From the NCBI GenBank assembly GCA_012032575.1, contig JAAUSP010000503.1, positions 1-5,697 of the forward strand: DNA of 5,697 bases, given 5' to 3'. Numbering within the stretch: position 1 is the first letter of the stretch; every line of letters starts with the position of its first letter. Origin of the DNA: Anaerolineales bacterium. GTDB lineage: Bacteria > Chloroflexota > Anaerolineae > 4572-78 > J111. This document shows, piece by piece, positions 1 through 5,606 of this stretch. The position numbers and the translations under genes were made by a program. The notes beneath the pieces were generated by a model that had not been told where the DNA came from, searched no databases, and saw only the letters and a program-made list of their open reading frames with translations.

Positions 1-212
1 TCAATCGTTGTCTGTGTCGCGCCGATGATCTGCCTCATTCCAATGCTGTTTTTTAGTTCCGGCGTCGTGATTCTACTGATACTGCCAGTATCACAAAATT
101 GACCCGGGTAGAATCTTGTAAATACCTTCCTGGTTGCTTTATAATAAGCCTTACCATCTTTTTCTTCCCCTAAAAACAACCCACTGTCTTTGACTTGTTG
201 ATTTAAGTTGGT
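1..212 (-). CDS. Possible partial gene or gene remnant, unrecognised
   Basis: On the minus strand a frame stays open for 70 codons, from just after a TAG (213-215) to the left edge, where it leaves the window. There is no ATG near its upstream end; a TTG at 179-177 is the only obvious start, giving 59 visible codons, and no ribosome binding site precedes it. The translation is soluble-looking, with segments such as ATRKVFTRFYPGQFCDTG and ELKNSIGMRQIIGATQ. About 70 percent of codons begin with a purine, which is coding-like, and base composition is more AT-rich than the genes to the right. I recognise no family. Against it, the same bases hold two good plus-strand promoter-like elements, so it could be chance or the decayed 5' part of a transferred gene. 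Confidence 0.3.
116..145 (+). promoter_or_regulatory. Possible upstream sigma70-type promoter
   Basis: A perfect TATAAT (140-145) lies 18 nt after TTGTAA (116-121), which matches the -35 consensus at four of six positions. Transcription would start near 152 and run into the amidohydrolase gene at 245. It may be a second promoter behind the closer one at 190-219. The region is AT-rich, so a chance match is possible. Confidence 0.35.
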
Positions 213-219
213 CTATACT
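190..219 (+). promoter_or_regulatory. Likely sigma70-type promoter of the amidohydrolase operon
   Basis: TTGACT (190-195) and TATACT (214-219) each match consensus at five of six positions, with an 18-nt spacer. The predicted start of transcription is near 226, leaving a leader of only about 19 nt that contains just the ribosome binding site before the ATG at 245. This geometry supports 245 as the start codon. The promoter upstream of the ABC gene at 3559 has the same 18-nt spacing. Confidence 0.55.
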
Positions 220-244
220 CCGCTCCTTGAGAAAGGATTTGACC

Positions 245-1496
245 ATGAAACTTTACCTGACCCACTGCTCGGTGATTGACTGCGTTGGGGATGCGCTGCA
301 ACCCTTTGCCGCGACGGTCGTGATCAATGAGGGCAAAATTGAAAAGATTGACCTGGCGGGTGAGCCGCCGCCCCCCGGCACAGAGGCGCTTGACCTGGGC
401 GGCGCATACCTATTACCCGGCCTGTGGGATGTCCACTGCCACCCCAGCCTGATGATCCCCGACCCACAGCGAGTTTCCTATTTCCACACCGAAGCCGAGC
501 GGACTCTGCTGGCCGTTCGCAACACCTCCGCCGCATTGCGGGTGGGGGTAACAGCCCTGCGGGCGGTTTCCGAGGCCAATTTTATTGACGTGGCCCTGCG
601 GGAAACGTATGCCTATCACCAGCCCAGCGGGCTGTGGAAAAAAGGTTATGACGACAAGCGCCTGTTCGGCCCCCGGTTGTTTTGCTCCGGCCCGGCCATC
701 CGTATGACCGGCGGGCACGGAGCCACCGGTCGAATTGATACCCTCTACCTGCAAGAATTCATCGAGGCCGACGGCCCGGAAGAAATTCGTAAGGCGGCCC
801 GGCACTGTATTAAAATGGGCGTGGACTGGCTCAAGCTTTTTATCACCGGCGGCATTGCCGGTTCGCGCGAGAGCATGTACGAAGTTCAGATGTCGGAAGC
901 GGAGATGGGGGCTGCCTGTGAGGTGGCCCACAATAAGGGGCTGAAGATCACCGCCCATACCGGCTGCTCCGAAGCGGCCAAAATCGGGGTGCGAGCCGGG
1001 CTGGACTGCATCGAGCACGGCTATGAACTGGATGACGAAGCCTGCGAGTTGATGGCCGAGTATGGGGTCTATTATTGCCCCACCCTGTCTGTAACCCAGG
1101 ACGAAGCTTACATGCGCCGCTGGGAATGGCCGGAATACTCGATTGAGCGGGCGCTGGCCGGGGGCGGAACTGCATCGCCCGTTCGTTCGAGCGGGCGGTC
1201 AGGGTCGGGTTAAGATTGTCAACGGGGCGGACCTGAATCCCATTGCCGAAACAGCCATCCCCGAAATCGAATGGGTGGTACAGGCCGGTTTTTCTCCAGC
1301 CCAGGCCCTGATTGCCTCCACCCGCAACCCCGCCGAAATGTGCGGCGTGGCTGACCACCTGGGGACCATCGAGCCGGGTAAACTGGCTGACCTCATCGCC
1401 GTCCCGCAGAATCCGTTGGAGAATATCTCAGCCCTGCGTGAAGTGAAACTGGTCCTCAAAGAAGGCGAAGCGGTAGTCAACTGCTTTGGCAAGTAG
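245..1496 (+). CDS. Imidazolonepropionase-like metal-dependent amidohydrolase, frameshifted
   Basis: This encodes a cytoplasmic amidohydrolase-superfamily hydrolase of the HutI/prolidase-like group (COG1228 type), which usually cleaves a cyclic amide or an N-acyl or peptide bond with a binuclear metal centre. Visible ligands, numbered from ATG 245, are HxH at H64/H66 (DVHCHP), the carbamylated-lysine candidate K197 (WLKLFITGG), H238 (ITAHTG), H258 (IEHG) and D329 (NGADLNP). A beta-sandwich strand pair at residues 1-60 and the C-terminal GTIEPGKLADLIAV segment complete the fold. ATG 245 is preferred over an in-frame TTG at 227, because GAAAGGA (231-237) sits 7 nt before it and the promoter would start transcription near 226. 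The frame breaks three times: an extra G in the run 1160-1164, an extra T near 1182, and a missing G in 1207-1209. Correcting these restores HRPSFERAVRVGVKIV and a 416-aa protein, normal for the family. As given, the first frame stops at 1213 and the C-terminal part reads in another frame to 1496. Substrate is not predictable. It is first in a probable operon. Confidence 0.85.
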
Positions 1497-1538
1497 AGTG
1501 TTAAATTCCTTTGACCTGCCGCGATAGAAGTCTACCTG

Positions 1539-2548
1539 ATGAAACCTATGACCAAATGGGAGCGAATTGAAGCTGTCATCCACGGGGCCGAGGTTGACCG
1601 GGTTCCCTTCACTTTTTGGCGGCATTACGCTGTGCAGGAATGGTCGCCCCGCCGTCTGGCCGAGTTGACCCTGGACCAATACCGGCACTTTGACCTCGAC
1701 CTGATCAAACTCACCCCCACCGGCATTTATCCCATTCAGGATTGGGGGCCAACCATTCGTTTCAGCCGGGATGATACCGTCCATCCGGCCTGGGTGGAAG
1801 CGGCGGTCACTTCGATTGACGAATGGGCCACCCTGCCCCGCCTGGACATCAATGCCGGGGCGCTGGGCCGGGAGCTTGAAGCCATCCGTTTTCTGGCGGC
1901 CAGCCTCGACGAGGGGACGCCGCTGGTCATGACCCTGTACAGTCCTTTAACGATTGCCGGCATGTTGTGCTGGACCGCGACTGCCGCGACCGGGTGGTCA
2001 AAGATTTGCGGGAAGCGCCCCAACAAGTGCATGCCGGTCTGACCGTTATCCGTGACGTTGTGTTAGAATATGCTGCGGCCTGTCTGCAAGCCGGCGCTTC
2101 GGGGGTTTTTCTGGCCAGCCAGATGGCCAATTACGACGCCCTGACCCGCGAGGAGTACCAGGAATTCGGTGTAGCTTACGACCTGCCGATTTTGGAGTCG
2201 CTGCAAGGCAAGTCGCGCTTGACCATGCTGCATGCCTGCCGTCAAAATGTCATGTTTGAGCTGGTGGCTGGTTATCCGGTGGATGTGATCAACTGGGCTG
2301 ACCGGGCCGTGACCGGTCCCACCCTGGCCCAGGCCCGCCAGATGAGCGGTAAAGCCCTGGCCGGCGGGCTGGCCGTCGAGACGCTGTTCAACGGCACAGC
2401 CGATGACGTGCGCCGGGAAGTTCGTGATGCCGTGGTTCAAACCGGCGGGCGCGGGTTTATGCTTACCCCCGGCTGCACCATTAACGCCCGCAGCCCCGCC
2501 GCCAATCTCCACGCGGCCCGTCAGGCCCTGGCGGAAGGTCTAAGCTAG
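1539..2548 (+). CDS. UroD-superfamily protein (MtaA/CmuA-like), frameshifted
   Basis: This belongs to the uroporphyrinogen decarboxylase superfamily, a TIM-barrel fold that includes HemE and the corrinoid-dependent methyltransferases MtaA, MtbA and CmuA. Family landmarks in order are VDRVPFTFWRH (N-terminus), DLDLIKLTP, YSPLTIAG, AGASGVFLASQ, VINWADR, AGGLA and LTPGCTI. It lacks the RQAGR substrate-loop motif of true HemE, so it is probably not the haem-pathway decarboxylase. It has a His-x-Cys (codons at 2231 and 2237) and a later Cys (2474), the pattern of the zinc site in MtaA-type methyltransferases. The frame breaks once: the first part reads from 1539 to a stop at 2040-2042, and the rest reads in another frame from about 1967 to 2548. 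One missing base near 1970-1990 would join them into about 336 aa, a normal length. The start at 1539 has only a weak site (GATAGAAG, 8 nt upstream); ATG 1548 is an alternative. It lies 42 nt after the amidohydrolase and 29 nt before the transporter. Confidence 0.8.
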
Positions 2549-2577
2549 AGCGAAGGACCGCTTTCCAAAAATCAGCC

Positions 2578-3450
2578 ATGGAAAAAATTGGTCTCATCTT
2601 GCTGATTGGCTTTCTGGCCAGCCTGACCATTGCCGGGATTGACACCGCCACCAACTATATGCCCCCTTTTACCTTTACCACCGTCCGGCTGATGATCGCC
2701 TCAGCCATATTTGCGGTCATTTTCTATTTTTTAAGACCCAAATATCACTGGCACGTCCGCGGCGTCATAGATATGGTCCTGATTGGTTTGTTGAATATTG
2801 GCCTGCCCTTTGTGATTGTGGCCACCGGCATGCGATTTGTGTCCGGCTCGATTTCGGCAGTCCTGCTTAATACCACCCCTGTTTTTACCCTGGTGATGGC
2901 CCATTACCTCCTGGCCGATGAAAAATTGACGCCCATCAAAATCATCGGTACGGCCATTGCCATAACCGGGGCGACCATTCTGCTGTTGAGCAATTCGACG
3001 GGCCTGGCCGTACCAGCCGGGCAAGGCTGGCTCGGCCAGGCGTTGATTATTTTGGCCTCGTTTTTATCGGCGCTGGGGGTGATTTACACCCGGCTGCGGC
3101 TGCGCGAGGAAAATGCATTTGTGGTGGCGGGCGGCCAGGTCATCGCCAGTTTGATCTTGATCGCCCCACTGGCCTTCTACCTTGACGGCTTCCCGACCTT
3201 TGCCCGCTATGCCTGGCAGGGCTGGGTGGGGGTAACGGTGGCGGCGGTGTGCGGGCCGGTGGCTATTTTCTGGCTGGTGTTTTATATAATCAACAAGTAC
3301 AGCGCCTCGCTGGCCAGCTTCGCCGGGATTGCCACCCCGTTTTTCTCGATCCTCATTGGTGTGCTGTTTATGGGTGAAGTGCTCACTCTCCCCTTTGTGA
3401 TTGGCAGCCTGTGCCTGGTGGTCGGAGTCTGGTCGCTGCACAATTTTTAG
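2578..3450 (+). CDS. EamA/DMT-family membrane transporter
   Basis: The 290-aa product is a drug/metabolite transporter superfamily protein with two EamA repeats and ten predicted helices, at about residues 4-22, 31-52, 62-82, 88-112, 118-137, 151-171, 181-201, 212-236, 243-265 and 268-287. Typical landmarks are MPPFTFTTVRLMIA at the end of helix 1 and helix 2, ISAVLLNTTPVFTLVMAHYL with DEKL before helix 5, and ASLASFAGIATPFFSILIG with GEVLT before helix 10 in the second repeat. Length is typical. Family members usually export amino acids, nucleosides or other small metabolites, but some import; direction and substrate cannot be read here. The reading frame is intact. The ATG at 2578 has no close ribosome binding site (AAGGA at 2553-2557 is 20 nt away), so translational coupling to the upstream gene, 29 nt back, is likely. 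It is the last gene of the probable three-gene operon. Confidence 0.9.
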   Translation: MEKIGLILLIGFLASLTIAGIDTATNYMPPFTFTTVRLMIASAIFAVIFYFLRPKYHWHVRGVIDMVLIGLLNIGLPFVIVATGMRFVSGSISAVLLNTTPVFTLVMAHYLLADEKLTPIKIIGTAIAITGATILLLSNSTGLAVPAGQGWLGQALIILASFLSALGVIYTRLRLREENAFVVAGGQVIASLILIAPLAFYLDGFPTFARYAWQGWVGVTVAAVCGPVAIFWLVFYIINKYSASLASFAGIATPFFSILIGVLFMGEVLTLPFVIGSLCLVVGVWSLHNF

Positions 3451-3480
3451 CAAAGATTAGGGCTTACGCAGTTGATCGCT
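3451..3480. other. Possible remnant of a mobile-element end
   Basis: Just after the transporter stop codon the sequence TTAGGGCTTACGCAGTTGA (3457-3475) resembles the GGGCTTACGCA / GGACTTACGCA termini often seen at intergenic repeats and insertion-sequence ends in cyanobacteria and Chloroflexota. No matching inverted copy is visible before the ABC gene and no transposase is present, so at most this is a fragment. The resemblance is from memory and unverified. Confidence 0.15.
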
Positions 3481-3487
3481 CAGAGGG

Positions 3488-3517
3488 GGTCTGCGATCCC
3501 GGACGCGGTCGCAGACC
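3488..3517. repeat. Inverted repeat (hairpin) after the transporter gene
   Basis: GGTCTGCGA (3488-3496) and TCGCAGACC (3509-3517) form a perfect 9-bp stem. Inside it CCG (3499-3501) can pair with CGG (3506-3508) around a 4-base loop, extending the hairpin. No T-tract follows, so it is not a classical intrinsic terminator for the operon. It may protect the 3' end of the operon transcript or be part of a mobile-element remnant. Confidence 0.5.
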
Positions 3518-3558
3518 GGCTTGGAGCGGTGGTTGAAAGAGGGTTGGTATCCTGCAAT

Positions 3559-3588
3559 TTGACCGAAATGAGAACGCCGTGCTATAGT
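3559..3588 (+). promoter_or_regulatory. Likely sigma70-type promoter of the ABC transporter gene
   Basis: TTGACC (3559-3564) and TATAGT (3583-3588) each match consensus at five of six positions, with an 18-nt spacer. Transcription is predicted to start near 3595, about 70 nt before the ATG at 3665, so the terminator-like hairpin at 3624-3650 would lie inside the 5' leader. The ABC gene is therefore probably a separate unit from the upstream operon. Confidence 0.55.
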
Positions 3589-3623
3589 TGCTGAGAGATA
3601 AGCAAACAAAAATTATCACCGTG

Positions 3624-3650
3624 AACCTACCGTGTCCCGGTAGGTTTTTT
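3624..3650 (+). terminator. Terminator-like hairpin in the ABC gene leader, possible attenuator
   Basis: AACCTACCG (3624-3632) and CGGTAGGTT (3638-3646) form a perfect 9-bp stem with a 5-base loop, and the last stem bases run into six T residues (3645-3650), as in an intrinsic terminator. It could end read-through from the upstream operon. Because a good promoter lies upstream of it at 3559-3588 and the ABC start codon is only 15 nt downstream, it may also attenuate the ABC transcript. GTGAAC (3621-3626) and GTTCAC (3651-3656) are complementary and flank the hairpin, offering a larger or alternative pairing close to the start codon. Confidence 0.6.
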
Positions 3651-3664
3651 GTTCACTGCAAACG

Positions 3665-5422
3665 ATGTCTAAAAAAGAGTTTACTGTAGCCGGCGAGTAT
3701 CTTTATAACCGCAGCAGCCCGTCCCGCTGGCTGATTTCGCATGTGCTGCGTTACCCCTTTTTCCCGCTGGCGATGCTGGCGGCGGCGCTGGCTAATAACC
3801 TGTTTTACAGCTACGTCCAGGTTTTTGTGGGCCGGGCCTTTGATCTGATTACCACACCCGATTGGCCCGTTGCGGCGCTGCTGGGGCTGGCGTTGGGCGC
3901 GGCTGGGGTGGCTGTAGGCCAGGGTTTGACCGGCCTGGCCCGCAACTACTGCGGCGAGTTCCTGGCCCAGCGGATCGAGCGGGACACGCGGGCCGAACTC
4001 TATGTCAATCTGCTGGGCAAAAGCCAGACCTTTCACGGCCGCCAGCGGGTCGGCGATATTATGGCCCGCGCCACCAACGATGTCCGCGCCCTGAATATGA
4101 TGTTCAGCCCCGGCCTGAGCCTCATCATTGATTCGTTGATGGGCGTGGTTGCACCTTTCATTCTTATTGCCCGGCTGCGGCTCGACCTGCTTTTTGCCCC
4201 CGTACTATTTCTGATATTGTTCACCCTCACCATCATTGACTACAGCCGCCAGCTCAAGCCGGTCAGTATTGCCATGCGCGAGCAGTTTGGCCGCATGAAT
4301 GCCGGCCTGGCCGAGGCTATCAGCGGCATCGAAACGGTCAAAGCCAACGTGCAGGAGCGGTACGAGTGGGACAAATTCACCCACAACGCCCGCACCTTCC
4401 GCGAGTATTTTGTGCAGCAGGGCGAAATCCAGGCCCGTTACCTGCCCATGCTGATGTTCAGCCTGGCCTGGGCAGTGGGCTTTTTTCATGCCCTGTGGTT
4501 GTGGCGGGCCGGCCAGTTGAGCCTGGGCCAGGTGGTCACTTTTATGGGCTTGATGGGCGTTTTCCGCTTTGTCACCTTTATCTCTATTTTTTCCTTCAAC
4601 CTGGTTCAGTTGGGCCTGGCCAGCGCCGAGCGGATTCTGACCATCCTCAACACCGAAACCGAACTGGACCAGAACGAAGCCGGAATCAGCCAGCCCATGC
4701 AGGGCGAGGTGGTTTTTGAGAACGTCAGCTTCAGCTATAACAACACGCCGGTGCTCAAAAACATCAGCTTCAAGGTGAAACCCGGCCAGACGGTGGCCCT
4801 GGTCGGCCAGACCGGCTCCGGCAAAACCAGTCTGACCCGTCTCATTAATCGAATTTTCGACGCCGACAGCGGCCAGATTTGCGTTGACGGCGTGGATGTG
4901 CGCGCCTGGAACCTGGAGTCGCTGCGCTCGCAGATTTCGACCATCGAGCAGGATGTCTTTCTCTTTTCGCGCAGCCTGGCCGAGAACATCGCCTTTGGCT
5001 GCGCCGATGCCACCCCGCAGGCCATCGAACAGGCCGCCCGCCAGGCCCAGGCCCACGAATTTATCAGCAGTTTCAACCAGGGTTATGCAACCGAAGTCGG
5101 CGAGCGGGGCGTCACCCTGTCCGGCGGTCAGCGCCAGCGTATCGCCATCGCCCGTGCCTTTTTGACCAACCCGGCCATCCTCATCCTCGACGACAGCACC
5201 AGCGCCGTTGACAGTGCCACCGAAGACCAGATTCAACGGGCCATGCGCCGTATCAGCCGCGACCGGACCACCTTTCTCATCACCCACCGTCTCAGCCAAA
5301 TCCGCTGGGCCGATCACATCCTGGTCCTCCAGCGTGGGGAGCTGGCAGACCAGGGCAGCCATGAGGAGCTTATGGCCCGCAGTGCGGATTATCGGCGGAT
5401 ATTTGCCAGGTATGAGGAGTAG
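3665..5422 (+). CDS. ABC exporter half-transporter (TMD-NBD) with Asp in Walker B
   Basis: The 585-aa product is an MsbA/BmrC-like type IV ABC exporter subunit of the inner membrane: an N-terminal transmembrane domain (six helices at about residues 32-56, 68-92, 150-170, 172-192, 257-281 and 290-316) followed by an ATPase domain (about 347-583). Visible motifs are the A-loop Y358, Walker A GQTGSGKT (381-388), Q-loop Q429, signature LSGGQ (485-489), Walker B ILILDD (505-510), D-loop SAVD (513-516) and H-loop H541. The catalytic Glu after Walker B is Asp (D510, GAC at 5192-5194). That substitution marks the degenerate site in heterodimeric exporters such as TM287/288, BmrCD, LmrCD and MdlAB, so a partner subunit with the Glu is expected, but none lies within the window. 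Family roles are export of drugs, lipids or peptides; the substrate is unknown. The frame is intact. ATG 3665 has no Shine-Dalgarno sequence, and a hairpin ends 15 nt before it. No better start exists before residue 37. Confidence 0.93.
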   Translation: MSKKEFTVAGEYLYNRSSPSRWLISHVLRYPFFPLAMLAAALANNLFYSYVQVFVGRAFDLITTPDWPVAALLGLALGAAGVAVGQGLTGLARNYCGEFLAQRIERDTRAELYVNLLGKSQTFHGRQRVGDIMARATNDVRALNMMFSPGLSLIIDSLMGVVAPFILIARLRLDLLFAPVLFLILFTLTIIDYSRQLKPVSIAMREQFGRMNAGLAEAISGIETVKANVQERYEWDKFTHNARTFREYFVQQGEIQARYLPMLMFSLAWAVGFFHALWLWRAGQLSLGQVVTFMGLMGVFRFVTFISIFSFNLVQLGLASAERILTILNTETELDQNEAGISQPMQGEVVFENVSFSYNNTPVLKNISFKVKPGQTVALVGQTGSGKTSLTRLINRIFDADSGQICVDGVDVRAWNLESLRSQISTIEQDVFLFSRSLAENIAFGCADATPQAIEQAARQAQAHEFISSFNQGYATEVGERGVTLSGGQRQRIAIARAFLTNPAILILDDSTSAVDSATEDQIQRAMRRISRDRTTFLITHRLSQIRWADHILVLQRGELADQGSHEELMARSADYRRIFARYEE

Positions 5423-5456
5423 GTAGTAGGTAGTAGGTAGTAGGTAGTAGGTAGTA
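5419..5456 (+). repeat. Tandem heptamer repeat (GTAGTAG)n at the ABC gene stop
   Basis: Four exact copies of GTAGTAG occupy 5423-5450, flanked by partial copies; the tract starts at the TAG stop codon of the ABC gene (5420-5422) and ends at 5456. Because seven is not a multiple of three, the tract places TAG stops in all three plus-strand frames. It looks like a slippage-prone microsatellite and its copy number may vary between strains or between reads. Confidence 0.9.
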
Positions 5457-5493
5457 AGGGAGGGAAGAATGGGGAAAGCGGTAACTACTCAGC

Positions 5494-5606
5494 CATGTCA
5501 TTTCGACCAAAGGGAGAAATCTCCGAGGCCGATACAGCGCGACAGGGATGCTTCGCGCCGGTCTACGGCCTCGAAACCTGTCCTGAGCTTGGCGAAGGAT
5601 GACATG
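5494..5606. repeat. Nested palindromic MITE/REP-like element, 113 bp
   Basis: The ends are a perfect 8-bp inverted repeat, CATGTCAT (5494-5501) and ATGACATG (5599-5606). Inside are two more nested pairs: CGAGGCCG (5524-5531) with CGGCCTCG (5566-5573), and GCGCGA (5537-5542) with TCGCGC (5553-5558) around a 10-base loop. The whole unit can fold into one long interrupted hairpin. The TCATTTCGACC-AAAGGGAGAAATCT and GTCCTGAGCTT-GAAGGATGACATG parts resemble a dispersed intergenic palindrome that recurs in environmental bacterial genomes (from memory). It carries no transposase, so it would be non-autonomous. Its right end supplies the ATG of the next open frame. Confidence 0.65.

Noticed and set aside
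1..102. Plus-strand hydrophobic open frame at the left edge (ends at TGA 100-102), possibly the C-terminus of a membrane protein
   Set aside because: It is the antisense of the more coding-like minus-strand frame, only 33 codons long, and its hydrophobicity is expected from the complement of polar codons.
227..244. TTG at 227 as start of the amidohydrolase
   Set aside because: It overlaps the ribosome binding site used by ATG 245 and lies essentially at the predicted transcription start.
1160..1213. Programmed ribosomal frameshift in the amidohydrolase
   Set aside because: Three shifts of mixed direction are needed and there is no slippery heptamer with a stimulator; enzymes of this family are not known to use recoding.
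1511..1540. TTGACC at 1511 as a promoter for the UroD-family gene
   Set aside because: No -10-like hexamer lies 16-19 nt downstream.
4205..5362. Long minus-strand open frame opposite the ABC gene (385 codons)
   Set aside because: It is the mirror of a GC-rich gene with clear ABC motifs; its translation is low-complexity and matches no family.
5469..5603. Extending the last gene upstream to ATG 5469, which has a good GGGAGG site
   Set aside because: The added residues would be the translated palindromic element, a common source of false N-termini.
5423..5606. CRISPR array
   Set aside because: The heptamer repeat has no spacers and the palindrome occurs once.
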